From Melampsora larici-populina 98AG31 (taxonomy: Eukaryota; Basidiomycota; Pucciniomycetes; Pucciniales; Melampsoraceae), in NCBI RefSeq assembly GCF_000204055.1, contig NW_006768850.1, forward strand, positions 138,936-202,935: a stretch of DNA of 64,000 nucleotides. The letters run 5' to 3'. Each line of letters begins with the position of its first letter. Within the stretch, counting starts at the first letter, position 1. The notes beneath the pieces are model-generated. The model ran no database searches, had not been told where the DNA came from, and saw only the letters and a program-made list of their open reading frames with translations. Of the stretch, positions 22,523 through 35,543 are shown one piece after another. The position numbers and the translations under genes were made by a program.

Positions 22523-23060
22523 ACTGTAGCTCAAATGCACATATACACATTGAAGGATGGGAGATTATCACCATGAGGCTCTGTCATCCAATAGATTAAA
22601 ATCTGAATCCCACAACTAAACAATGATAACAACACCGCAATCGCTACGCTCCGCTCAGGTTTTTGACCTATTTTGGGAGCGGAGCGGAGTGCTGCGCTCA
22701 ATCCCACTACGCACAATATCACTCATCTCATCATTTTTTCTCACTTCGCTGTGCGTAGTGCTGAAACCACTACGCACATCGCTCTGGGTGGCGCACATCG
22801 CCCCATTTTTGGAAAAGAGAGAAAGAATCAATTTACTTTGATTGTTTATCTTCCTTTTGTTTTTGGTGTTCATCATTATAATTGTTTGACAAGATACAAA
22901 AGAGACTTTTAAAGAAACCCATTGTCTTTTCTTTTGCGTATGTACTTTTTTTGATGTTATGAATCTAGATAATTGTTGAAGAGAGTTTCTTTATCTTTTA
23001 TATTAATAAACTTGTTTGGACGAATTTTTGAGAAGACAATCGATATCAGATAAGTGAAAA

Positions 23061-23613
23061 CACAGGGTCCAAAACAAAAGCTCACATAGAGGTGAGCATG
23101 AAAAGCTTCAGGTTTTCTCCAAGTTTTCTACTTTTTTTCCTTCCAAAACTGACTGTGTTCAGCTCATGTTGATCATGTAATAAGAAATGATCAACATGAG
23201 CTGAGAGCTGAGCAGATGAGCCAGGCTTCCTCAGACTTTATTGCTCAGCCAAGGAGCCTGCGGGAGGGCTACCAGATCTGCTCAGGTCATCTCAGGCCCT
23301 GACTGAACGCTCAGTCTGTACAGACAATTTCAAAGGCTTGACTATAATGGGCACAACTCTGAGTATGTGGAGGTGTGCCAGCTGATTCCTGAGTACTCAT
23401 CTATGCTCAAGAAATGCTCATTTGGAATGCTCAATCAAGATGAAGATGAGCATGCTTGAGAAAACTTGAGCAAGATGGGAATTTTGCATGCTGATCACCT
23501 GAACACAACAAAAAATTGTGACATGAAAGGATAGATGGAAATGATTGTTTTTGAACAAATATGGAAGGCTTTTCATGCTCACCTCTACGTGAGCTCTGTT
23601 TTTGGCCCCTGTG
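23061..23613. mobile_element. 553-bp CACAGGG-type MITE
   Basis: It starts CACAGGGTCCAAAACAAAAG and ends TGTTTTTGGCCCCTGTG, with the 3-bp duplication aaa outside both ends. Terminal palindromes GCTCACATAGAGGTGAGC and GCTCACCTCTACGTGAGC are present. The interior has the CTGAGCAGATGAGCC-type motifs of the larger elements. Confidence 0.88.
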
Positions 23614-24044
23614 AAATGTATGTGTGAGTAAAAATTGAGCAGCAAGGATGAGAATGCTTTCTAAAAGTTTGTTAGCTTTAGAGTGATGATGATATGATGT
23701 TGCTAGGATCTAATTTTGTTAAAATGAAGACAAGTCAATGCTTTATGCAAAATTGAAATCATTCATGACGTCCACAAAACTTTAAGGCCAATTGATTCAC
23801 AGCATTTACACAGCCTGACAGTAATCAAGTACAGCAGACCTCAAGAGTCATGAAGCACCTTGAGATGATACCAAAATCAGTACCTTGATTGACATCTTAA
23901 ACAGTCAAACTACTGGATTAACATCACAATACAATATCAGGGTAGCGGAACACAATTCTGTTCAGAACAATCAACTTGATTGAGACTCCTTGCAAAGGAT
24001 TCCAGGTAACTCTGGGTACAGGGTATTGCTCCGCTCATGAGCAG

Positions 24045-25806
24045 TGTAGAACTTAAAGCTCAACAAGAGCTTTACAGAGCTTAAAGAGGGATAATCTACT
24101 AATATAACTAACTAGTAGAAGTTGCCTAAGACTGCCTCTTTGAAAGAATCAACACGGGGTTTTGCTGAATTCTTTGGGATAAGGCACCAGAGAATTTGTC
24201 TCAATACTTAATTCAAGTATTATTCCCGTGATTTTTAGAAATAAAGAAACCTCAACACTGCTATAGTGTTATTCCAATCTGAACACAATATAACACAACT
24301 TTTAATTACTAGCAAAGCAACAATCAGTTTGATTGTTATTCCAGTGAAGACTTGTAGTCTTAACACACGTAAAGAAATCTCTCCTTTGATGTAAAGGGGC
24401 AATGTAGTGAACTTAGTACTGCTAAAGTAATTTAATAACGATTAAAAACACTCTAACAAAAGTATAAGATGAGTAAAAAGGGGAACAAAGGCACATAGAA
24501 TCCCTAACAATAGTATATAACCCTCTAACAACCTTCAACAATGGTCAACAACCTCCAAGAAACCTTCAAAAACCGTCAAAATCAACAAAAATCCTCCAAT
24601 GTAATCATATGATGTCATAAATATTATTGTTTGTAATGATTCAAGGCGTGAATTTGATCAATTGATGTTAATAAATGATGAACAGATCTTCTTATGATGA
24701 ATACAGGTGATTTTTTCCTAATATTCATAGCTGAAATCATTTTTGGAATTACAAATGTTTTGTAATGTTGTTCAATTTTTAATTACTATAGCTCATTTGA
24801 TAGCCCTTGTGATACTGATCATTTATCACCCCCATATGACCTATTTCTGATGTGTGATGAATAAGTTGTTGAGTTGTAAAGATTGAGAAAATAAAGTTTT
24901 GTCATGTAAATGTCACATGTAACCTTCAAATTCGAAATTCACTCCAGTTTCTTTGTTGTCTTATAACTTTTTCACTACTCCTCCGTTACTAATGATTTAA
25001 AGGTTGTACATTATGAAACCAATGATTCTGCGTCGAATGAACTATCACAAACCCAATTCGGACAAGTTTTAACATAGGTAATTAACTGAAACCTCCATTT
25101 TTGATAAATTTTGACTTTTTTCACGTCTAATAATGATTTTCCTTCTATCAAAAGATCATTCCACAGCACTCCAATCAATCACACAGCACCAAAATCATTC
25201 TGAAAAACTTTTGGCGCAATCAATCCATCAATGACATCACTACACAGGAATTAATACCATAGTACCCCTTTTCAAAATTTCCCTTTTCTTGAATAATTTC
25301 ACACCTCCCTTATCAATCCTCGTGATTAAAGTTGCTGATGACTAATGTTGTCCTTCCCTTTCATAATAAAACCTTCCCGAACCAATAACTCTTATAATAA
25401 TAACCTAAAAACCATTTTCCAGCCTTTCATACCCATATTTTCGAATTTTCCTCCAACTTTCTTAATATTCTTCTTCTTCTTTCATTCTTTTCATAACAGT
25501 TTCCATTCCTCAAGATCCAAACTAAATGTTCTTCTTCCTCAAATCCCTTCTTACTAATTCTTTCAATTTGATTTTCACTCTTATACTATTTTTACTGACC
25601 TTTTTGAATTTTTCTTTACTCTTAAATGGTCTTATCAATTGCTTATGTAAATATATGATTTGAAAGATAATGAAATGCAGGTTATGAATCAACTTTGATA
25701 CCCTTGATGACTAATAACCTCAATAATAAATTTGCCTTTGACCAAAAATACAAATTTTCACATAATTTTTAAATTTTTTGCTTAAGTAGAGATCTTGCTC
25801 ACCACA
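24045..25806 (+). repeat. large solo LTR (TGTAGAAC family), copy 2
   Basis: About 1.76 kb, starting TGTAGAACTT and ending TGCTCACCACA. The flanks gcag and gcgg give a 4-bp duplication with one mismatch. It is colinear with 17804-19433. It sits inside the GC-ended hAT-like element. Confidence 0.65.
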
Positions 25807-25987
25807 GCGGAGCAATTTGGGTCTGGGCCCTGTGCGTAGTGGTTTGCTGCGCTCAGGGGAATTCAGCCCCTGGGCGTGTTGCGCAGGCTGCGCTCAGCAA
25901 AGTAGGGGCTGTAGCGGAGGCCAAAATCACTCCGCACACACTCCGCACATGCTCTTTTGCGCGGGGCGGTTGCGGTGTTGATGATAA

Positions 25988-28900
25988 TGCCAAAAGTGTC
26001 GTCACATTCAGGTCTGAATCATGAAATAATGATTAACAATCAAAGGTTGGTACTGGTATCAACCAAGTGGAATCTGTGAACGGGAAATGACACCTGGGCA
26101 AAGGCAAAGATGTGCAAAAAAACCTCTCTGAAAAGAGGTGCAACAAAAAATGACAAACAACAGACTCCCCCAATGGCTCTCGCCAAGTCAACAATTAATG
26201 TGATTCATTTTTTCTTCCTCCATCAAACATTGTATAGCAGAAAATTTCCTTTCCTTACTTTCAAAATTTGTCACCAAGAATCGTTGGAAACAAAAATTTA
26301 AACATCTCAAAAAACATGGTTCTATTAGATTTCAATTCAGCAGTTACAGTATTCAATTCAGCAAATCCTTTTTGTTTTTGCTTCTTTTCTCATCAATTTT
26401 TCTTTTTCCTGCCCGCCACCCTTCTTAGTCAAACTGGGGATTAAAGTTTCCAAGGGTCTGTAAATCTGTTTGTTCTTTCTTCAATTGTTGTTTTATTTAC
26501 TCAGGAGTGGGGAGCACTCCAGTGGAGTAGCTCAGTGTCAAGTGTAGCCACCCGCATGTACTCCCAGCCCTTTTCTCAAAAAAGGTCTGCATCTTGGGCC
26601 AGAAACCTTTGCAATCTAGGCCTCCGGCCGTCACACATAGCACCATGAGCCTTAGCCAAAAACTCCCAAAACTGATTCTGTATCAAGAATGTATCAGGTC
26701 GCCTTTTTCATTTATTTTTCAACTCTCGCTCCAATCTCAAGGTGATTCAATTCCAACATTTAATCTTTCAATCTTCTTCCTTATATCCAATTTGATCTGT
26801 CCAACCACCTTCCTTAGCATCTGATAGACCATCTGACGATGATCTCTTTTCAATTGTATAGCAGATCAAGGATGTATGATCTCAATTACTCAACCTGGCA
26901 CTTGGTCTTGATCCACTCTGGACTTGGTTCATTATCATCTTTCTATCTCTCCCCTGATCACTCCTGTTCTTTTATACAGAAGACTTTCCAACAACACCTG
27001 CCACACCATGACACAAGACTTTTTGTGGTCACTGAATCAAACTTCACCCCACACCTTATACAACCAATTTCGAGCAGAACTATAAAGAATTGCTCAAACA
27101 AAGGGAAAGTACGTCATGTTTTCTTCATGATTTGAAGAAGTGACCTCTATCAAGTCACATTGTATCAAAACATTAAAAGGATTTTTGAAAGTTCTTCATC
27201 TTCAACAATCTTTGATTGAATTTGATTGAATCAAGTCAAAGATCCCTTGATTGGTCAGTGTCAGATATAGTCATCCTGAAATCCAAAATCATGCAAACTC
27301 TAGAACAAAATTCCTTCAGAATCCAAGCTCTAGGCTCAACCAGGCATACACTACTGTGGCATATGTTTCTGAAAATCCTAATGAGTCTATATTTTTACTC
27401 TTCTCAACACTTTGGAAATTTTGGGTCACATACTGATACACAGTGAGAATACAGCTAAGGGTGGAGGGTGTCCTGCAAGTGGAGTGGGGGGTGTTCCCGT
27501 ATCGGCATCCTTTTCTTTAAGAATAGAAAAGTCAAAACCGACAAAATCAATACCAACAAACGATTTGTAAGGAAAAAAATCATCCGGAAGTGTAAAAGCT
27601 ATCGATCCGTTTGTTCGTTTATTTGTACCTCACTTTTTGACCCACTTTAACCAAACCACTATGTAAGCTCACTATCCTAACCCAACCAGAAATCAAGGAT
27701 CCCATCAGTTGGAAGTTGTACAAAAGACCCGCTTCCTTTCAATTTTTTTTTTTGGTTCGGACCTTAAAAAATGGCAAGTATTAACACTCTCAACATCTTA
27801 TGTATGAAAATCGTCAAAAAAAAAAAGTTCAACCAAAAAGAAATCGGGTTCAAACCTACCTAACAATCCGCTTGTATGCGTTTTTTTTTCCTTGGCTATC
27901 GATTTGCCTTGCTCGTTGGTTCCTGACCTTGAAATCGTAACGAAAAAGGAAAAAAAGAAAACCTTCAAGAAACCGGAAGTAAAAAAAGGTTCAACTTCAG
28001 CCATTTGTGTCTGGAAATGATTGACTTGCCTTCCTTAGGAAAACCATTGTTTCTTTCTTCTTGGTTTCTTGTGGTTTTGGTTTTGATTTCCTTTTGAATT
28101 GGTTACAAAACAGAATTATCGACATCTTTTTATTCGAACTTACTAACCTCTTTTTTTATCGTCTTTTTTTGGTTTTTTGGAAAAATCACTTGTTTGCTTC
28201 TTTAGGTTGTTTGTACAAATCAATCTAAATAAATCATTGATTGTTATCTTTTTACAAAACTCTCGGTTCTTATTCATTTGGAAAGAAACCCTTTTGATTG
28301 ATTTTCTTGAAGTCTTCTTGGTTGATTCATCTGGCTTTAAAAAAAGGTGAGTTTTCGACTTTGATTTCCTTCTTTCCTTTCTTTTCTCTTTCAATCGTTT
28401 CATATTTCTTTCATTCCAACTTATTAAAGTTCAAAGTAAAAGTGTGCTCGTTTACCAAACCCAGGAAAATTTTCAAGCTATAAACATAACCGAACTAAAG
28501 TTTCTTGTTAGTTGTCTATCCAACCTCCACACCTCCACACACACCCACACACACTTCCCACACAGACGGAGATATACATATCCTAATGATCAGTGAAGTG
28601 GGGAAACCCTTACGACCAAGGCTTCAACAAGATTTTCTAAGCCTATAACTTGTCAATGGTCATCCAAAAACCCACCTCACAAACCATACCATTCGATTAT
28701 CCCTCATCTCTCTCTCTCTCAATTTCCTTTTTAGTCATCTTGTGTTTTTTTCACTTTGTTGTTTATGTATTGGGGGTTTCAATACTCCTCGATTACATAG
28801 TGAAAGTGAAAAACCCCTGACCAAGTTTATAAATAAACCACACTTCAAGCTTTCAAAAGGACCTTCCTTGTGATACGGTACATAATTTTTTCACATTCTC

Positions 28901-29937
28901 ATCAAAGTGAACAAAATCATGTGATTTCTCCCAAAAAAAAACAAAAATAATTTCATCTTCTATGATTTTCTCTTGAATCATACCCTCTACTCCTCCCGTC
29001 CTCCGATTCCGATTCTGAATCTGTTTATGTTTTTTCTTATTCTTCGGGTTTTAGGCATATTCTACTTACATTCCCGGTTTAAATTGTTCTGCTTTGATTG
29101 GATTTGATCATCTACACACGGTAAAAAGACAATTTACACATGAATTTGTTGTTGAGTTCACTACAACCATTACCCCCCCAAAAAAAAATCAAGAAACAAA
29201 TTTCTTTTCATTTCTTTTTTTTTTGATCATCTTCTTTCTACTTTCTACTTGATCACTTTTTTCTCTTTGGTGCTACAGATTGAATTTCTTTTAGATTTTA
29301 GATTTGGTTTTGTACGATTTCATCTTACACTTTATCTTTTTCTTTCTTATCCTGACGTATTTTTTATATCTGTCGATTTATCTTTTTCATCATACGATAC
29401 GAATACGTAAGATAAATCTTTGTGTATCCCCTCCACTTTCCAAAAAAGATTCATCTTTGTTTATCGATTTTTTTATTTTTTTTGGATTTTCGGTTCCGCG
29501 GCGTGCGGATGAAATCAAACCAAGATTTCCAAACACAAGATCCTTTTCATCTATTTTGTCAATCTGTACACAACCACAATACTCTGCTCAAGTAAAGCTG
29601 GACTTCAAGGGTTTTTTTAAAGAAAGAATCATTATCGGCTGTGTAGAAAAAACACTTTTCCCTCTTTCCACTTCTTCGATTCTGTTTGTCTTTGCCCCGC
29701 TTTCAATTTCATCAAACTTTTTGGTTAACTTCTTTGGTCTTCAGGAGATTCTTTTTCGTGCACCGCAATCGTTATCTTCACTTCTTCTATTCTGATCTAT
29801 TCATCCATCCATCCGACCACTTTGAACGTTTTTTCTTACACTTTCATGACGTTTTGTTGATTTGATTTCTCTATACTATTGTTTTTTTCTCTCTCTCATC
29901 TTTCTTTTTAGAACTTCTTTTGATTGTGATCTATCTT
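25988..29937. other. AT-rich intergenic DNA, increasingly T-rich toward the next gene
   Basis: No coding segment with recognisable features is present on either strand. From about 27700 the plus strand has many T runs. The stretch just before 29938 is probably promoter and leader of the following gene. A long Phe/Leu/Ser-rich frame at 29304-29795 reflects this pyrimidine bias. Confidence 0.45.
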
Positions 29938-31169
29938 ATGATGATGATGGGAGAAAAAGGTAAATTTAAAGCACATGGGTTTTATGATCGAGCCACACAT
30001 GTTAGGAATCGGTCTTGGTCTTCTACTTCGATTTCTTATTATCAATCACGGCATAGGATCTTGGATGAATATGGAATCGAACATGATCCAGAACGTAAGT
30101 GAACTCAAAAACTTTTCAACAAACAGACTTCACACTTAAACTGATCTACCTTTCAACATTTCTTTTGGTTTTGGTTTTTTTGGATGTGGGTCTTTTAGAT
30201 TGTCAGTTTCGAACGGTTTCACCTGTTAGACATCATCATCATCAACACGATCAAGATCAAGAAGATTTAGAAAACAGTTCATCCGATTCCGATTCCGATT
30301 CAGACGAAGACGAAAGATCATTATCATCATCCACGACCCCTGGCTTTCCTTCAGCTCGATTGACTCACCATGATTTCTGTTGTTCTCGACACCGCGAAAG
30401 GTCCGGCTCAACCGCTTCATCCTCTAAACTTTCAAGCTCAGATCGGTTCTCATTCCTACCACCTCCACCTACCACATCTTATCCTCGCCCCATGAACCTC
30501 AACTTACACCACCCTTCCTCACGTAAACATAGTTTACCCTTAAGATTACCCGATCGAAACCGAGCCGGGTCGCAATCTTCTTCTAAACTATCATTCGAAA
30601 GCACTCCAAGACTGTCAAGTTTACCTATCCGAGAAAAGATCTTATCGATCCATTCATCCAAAGACGAAAGATTATCAAGCTCACTAGGTTTCCAAGCTTC
30701 TTCTAACCTAAAACATTTCACTACTCTCGAAAGACCTTCATCCTCTACCTCCTCAAACATCAACTTAAACTTATCACACCACAAATCATTAAAGCCGACT
30801 GTTCTAGTCATTGATGATCCAACACCTGTTGGTCTATTACATCCTTCACTCGAGTTGGATTTAGATCTCAATGAAGGATTAGAAAACATGCCGCTGACGT
30901 CAATGTGGTTAAAGAACCCTTTGGTATTTGAAACTTTGGATCATCATCGAGCTTCGAATTCTTCACATCTTAATCCTGCCAATCTTGTTTTGAATCCTAA
31001 ACGGTTTCAGAAAAGTTTGGTCAAGTTTAAACTGGATTGTAGAATCACTTTACTTCGTACAAGACAAAGACTTTCAAAAGTGAGTCTTGATCTCTGAAAC
31101 TCATTCTTAATCCCTAGACCTTGCTTTTTCTTAATGGTTTTTTTTGTTTAGGTTTTGAAAAAGTCTTGA
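29938..31169 (+). CDS. Ser/His-rich protein of unknown function, three exons
   Basis: Exons are 29938-30094, 30199-31079 and 31152-31169, with GTAAGT and GTGAGT donors and TTTAG acceptors; they join in frame to 351 residues. The N-terminus has four Met codons and a GEKGKFKAHGFYDRATH segment. Next come a His run, an acidic Ser/Asp stretch (SSSDSDSDSDEDE), several Ser-rich blocks, and a basic C-terminal helix (LLRTRQRLSKVLKKS). No domain is recognised, and no signal peptide or membrane segment is seen. The acidic Ser stretch could be a casein kinase 2 site, which is inference. It appears to be a real, probably lineage-specific host gene because three exons splice without stops. Confidence 0.68.
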
Positions 31170-32376
31170 GTAGAAAAAAGGTTCATGTGGGTTTAATGAC
31201 GGTTAAGTACCGATCACAAATGAAAAAAACCAACAATTTTTTCGAATTTGAGAATATGTTTCTTTAAAAGAAGAACAACCTGTTTATTTTTTTTTCACTT
31301 TTATCAAACTATGGCATTCTATACTACTTTTCGGATGTATCTTTTTTCTGTTTTGAGGTTATAAAGTTTTTCATTTTGGTTTATCTTTAAAACCTTTGGG
31401 GGTAGGTTTCCAATGTATCATTTCATTTTTATTTATCTTTAAGACCAAGGTTTTCTACTGAAAGTACACTTATATGTTTTTCCTTCCAAAAGACGTTTTT
31501 TATCTTTTTATCTTTTTATCAATTTGGGTATTATTATTTTTTTTGTAGCGGTTTTTTGGTTTTTTTCGTTGGTGGTTATTTTTTTTTCTTTTTTTTTGGT
31601 TGTATTTGTGGTTCTCCTTTTTTTTCGAGTTTGGTTTGGATGAAACTTAAAAATGAAGTTTGTTTTATATGAATTGAATTTTAAGGTTTTTTTTTTGCAA
31701 TTTATGGTATATGTGTTGGGTAATTGAGAAAGATGATTTGTAAGGAGATAAAAGGGATTGAAATAAGATTTGAGGTTTGAAAAAATTAAGAAGTTTTGAA
31801 GATGTTGAAGTATGGAAAGAAGACAAAAAAGTCCTAAGAAATTCAGATGATGTTAGAAATGACATGAGATAAATCAAGCCACAGATTAGAGATTGTTCAT
31901 CAGTTGATGATGATTGACAAAGGGCCTCAGCCTCAAATATGACGTTAGGTGATAATAGTGATCCATAGTTAAAAAAGAAGAATTAAGATTTGAAATCGTT
32001 TGTTTTGGTTGCTCAAGATCCAAAAGAAAATCATAAAGTTAAGATACTTAAACCTCAAGTTTGACTCGATGCTCTTAATAAGCTTTTATATTTTCTTACT
32101 TCACTGGTTTAGAACTATGATCATGGACTTGAACCTTGAGTGGCTCTTTGTCAAGGTACTGGTAGACAAATAAAGAATGATTAAGAGGAAGAGTTTGGTT
32201 GTATTGTTTTGCCAGCAACATGATTTAAGAAAACTTAAATCTCTTATACTATTCTTGTTTATCTTCTATCAATAAAGCTTTAAGAAATCAATCCTTGAAC
32301 CATCAAGTCTTTCATTTCATATTCTTATATGTATATAACTTTTTCTTTCCGAAATTTCTTTTTGAAATACTCCAAG
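31170..32376. other. intergenic, long T runs
   Basis: The T-rich 3' flank of the preceding gene continues to about 31700, then mixed AT-rich DNA follows. Nothing else is recognisable. Confidence 0.5.
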
Positions 32377-32676
32377 ATGTCATCAACTCGATTTCTTATC
32401 AATCTCTTTACATTCCTAGTGGCTGGATGTATGGTTAGTATCATTGTGTTGTGCCAATTAACTCAAACCAAGAAGCGATCATGAGAACTAAAAGCAGAAG
32501 TAGCCAAAGTAAATCAAATCAGTCAAACTTTAGCTTTCAACGAACTTAGCAAAGACCAAATAGCCGGTTTAATAGCACAAGATAGGATCAATTCAGAACA
32601 TGTTCAAAATGCCAATCGACCTTGGTTAGCTCAACATCAAATTAAAAATCCAAGGATTAGTAAATCTATGGAATGA
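32377..32676 (+). pseudogene. small membrane-anchored protein, broken by one TGA
   Basis: From ATG 32377 one frame gives 99 codons to TGA 32674-32676, with a single in-frame TGA at 32482-32484. The N-terminus has one hydrophobic segment (FLINLFTFLVAGCMVSIIVL). After the stop a hydrophilic helix continues in the same frame (ELKAEVAKVNQISQTLAF ... SKDQIAGLIAQDRI). The smooth continuation suggests CGA became TGA. A small intron around the stop is possible, but I found no workable acceptor. Family unknown. Confidence 0.4.
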
Positions 32677-35540
32677 TATCCTTCATAAAATCAATGCTAT
32701 TACCTATGTCAAAGCTTTTTTCTTTAGTTCCTTGATTGGTTTGTTTTCTATCAAATTGACTAGACTGACATGGAAATCTTCTTTAGATTTCTTATTTTCC
32801 AAAGTACCATCTTCAAAGAGATGTTGAAAAAAAGGTGTAACCATTGATGACACGCTCATCAAAAGATCACCAGGATTGCTCAAATCCGTACTGTAGCTAA
32901 ACCACATAAGTTTCGTCTTTTTGCGTCTTTTCCAAGTCATCTAATCAAACCAACCTATTTACTTACTCTGAATGTTGTTCTCAATAATGTATCTTTGATA
33001 TACAGTTAACGCTAAGTTGATGGATAATGCGGGTTACAACGGTCCATCAATCATATCTCTTCATCTCTTACTTTCCATCTTTGAGAGACTTGTGGATATT
33101 TTTTGATCATCTCGTTTTGTGAAATATGACAATGCACATTTTTTGTTATGGGTTGCTAAAGATTGGAAATATTCATTGGTGAAAAAAATTCTGGTCTCAA
33201 GATACCAGTGGCATAGCTGGATCTGGCAGTCAGGTTTGGGGTGTTGCACTATGGCTTCTGAAGTTGGAAGTGTACTTCATTGATTGAAGGAATGAGAATC
33301 TGAAAAAAAAACAAAGAAAAACGAATTTAGAAAGAATAAATCACCGGCTGAGTGATATAAATTGAATTGTGTTTACTCTTGAGTTCAACTTGAAATCTTG
33401 GTTGCATATTTAGGTCCAAAAGTACAAAATGGATCAAAGAATTTTACTAATTTTTTGGCTTGAGATCCTGGCTATCTGGATTGCATAATTTGGGCTTTCT
33501 TTTGAAACCACTATTCTTGATTTGGAAAAGGTCTTGAAAGTGACTTCAGGTGCGGCATCCGGTATTGAGCCAGGTAAGAGTGCAGCAAAGAGTCTGGTAT
33601 ATGCAGCACTTTGTGGTAAGCAAACACATTTCTGCATGATGATGGTTATGATGCTATATTTCAACACCTGAGCAAGGTTTGAAGATACATCTTGCGGCCT
33701 GAAAAGGTTCTTCTGGCGGCCAATCTTCAACATCCATGAGGAGCAGCTCAGAATTGAGTCCTGTCAGCAATACATACGTCGGCTATCAAATCGCGTTGCA
33801 TATTATCTAATGATAGGGAATCGGAGGACTTCGAATGCTTTCAAGCTTAACGAGGTACAATAGGACATCTCGTTTGCTTCATCGGCTTTATTCGTTGAGG
33901 AGTGTAAGATAGAGCTGCTCATGATACCAACAGGGTTGCTTAAAGACTGCTAAGATTTCTTGAGGTCAAAGTAATACATCGAATTGATGTTCACGATGAA
34001 TTGTCGATTCCATCAAACGGTAAAGCTGGCAAACCTTTTACACGAATCCCGACCTTTCGCACAAGTGACATTACTAGCGCATATATCCCAGCATTGAGAC
34101 GAACTTGGTCAAATAAACCAAACCTCGACAGCATTCAGAACTTTTATTCTCAAACTCGGACCCCTTTGAACTTCGGATTGTGCAATCGTATAGGACATTT
34201 ATTGGTTCAGCAACTCTGGATTATGGTCTTCTTTATTGAACGTTGGTTGTAGGTCATGCGAATCCCATGAAGTTGTGAGTTTGACTTAGAGCTGGTTTCA
34301 TTTTGAGTATATAAACTGACCAGCGGTGTGTTTCCTTTGGATTAGCAAACTTGAAAGGTCTATGTAAAAATGGATCAATGAAGATCTCTGAAAGTCTATC
34401 GAACAACTCACCTCCCGAACATGTTGCACTTCCTCGATCTAGATACGAACACTAGCCAGAAAACGACACCTGATAGAGCGCACTTAGCCAGAAGATGTGT
34501 GGCCTCAAGCTGTCAAGTTCGGGTTGAAAATTGATCGCAAGCTGTGCGAGGATGGACTCTTAGCGAACAGTTTCAATTCTTGGTCGACATTTTGGATTCA
34601 TTTGGCTTGAGCTCTACGTGAACCACCTGAACGAGACCAGAGTGAACAGGGTGGTAAGATCTGAGGTAGAGAACATTGATTGTCAAAATTTGCTACGGAA
34701 AAAGGGGGAAGTTGTGATGGAAAGATTTGCTCCACATCTATCTTTGTATCAATGAGTCTAAGTAAGCTTGTTCAGTGTTTCTTCACCATCACTTGCATTG
34801 AATGTGCTTTGCTGATATTTGTCCTTCCAACCCCATCAAAAAGGGACTCCCAGCTCTAAACTCGATGCACAGCTGAGCACGAAGGGAGGGCGTACAAAGC
34901 ACCATTAATGCAAAAGGATAGAATGAGAAAAGTGACAAGAGACAAAGAGATGGGGTTTTTGAGAGGGATGTATGCAGACAATGAACATGTCTTTCTTGTC
35001 CATATCTAAAATGTAAAGTGTTTGTTACCGCGGCCGTCTCAATACTGTAACTTAGCAATGACGATCTTGATTTTGCATATTGTATCCTATAGTCTTACTG
35101 TTGTAGTCTTATGATGCGGAAATCGATTTCTCATTGAAATATATGCACATTCTGTCATTTGATTGAAATCCCGCGAAAAACAAACATTGCACATAACAGT
35201 CAAGTCAAAGATTAATTCTGATTCCATTCAATAAAGGTAAGCAAACTTTGAATGAGGGTAGCCAAAATAAATCTAATATTTTTCCAGCAGAAGATCACGA
35301 CTTTGAATGAAGACTTAAAACAATTAATCGATCCAAAATCTCTAAACAGATACTAAGATTTCAAATGAGAGTATTGGAATAATCATGAAAATCAGAAATC
35401 AAAGAATTTTAAACAAAAAAGAAGATTGACATCTACATACAAATGTGAACCAAAATGTCAGTATATGAAGGAAGAGTTGAATAAATTGGAAAGAAAAGAT
35501 GGATGAAGATTAAGATGACATACCATGAAAGATTCAAATC
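32677..35540. other. intergenic, short doubtful frames only
   Basis: A minus-strand frame at 32704-32940 starts with ATG and gives 78 hydrophilic residues (MTWKRRKKTKLMWFSYSTD...). It could be an exon, but has no splice partner or homologue that I recognise. Other frames near 33434-33733 and 34001-34252 show no motif. Confidence 0.25.
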
Positions 35541-35543
35541 GAG

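Larger units (their letters stand above)
22630..25980. mobile_element. GC-ended hAT-like non-autonomous element with two nested insertions
   Basis: The ends are CAACACCGCAATCGC and GCGGTTGCGGTGTTG, with the exact 7-bp duplication atgataa at 22623-22629 and 25981-25987. Both terminal 175 bp are GC-rich with GCTCCGCTC and GCGGAGCGG motifs; the middle is AT-rich and non-coding. A 553-bp CACAGGG element (23061-23613) and a large solo LTR (24045-25806) are nested in it, leaving about 1.04 kb of its own sequence. Confidence 0.83.

Noticed and set aside
29304..29795. 163-residue Phe/Leu/Ser-rich open frame
   Set aside because: It is explained by the T-rich strand upstream of the gene at 29938; no ATG context, domain or homology is visible.
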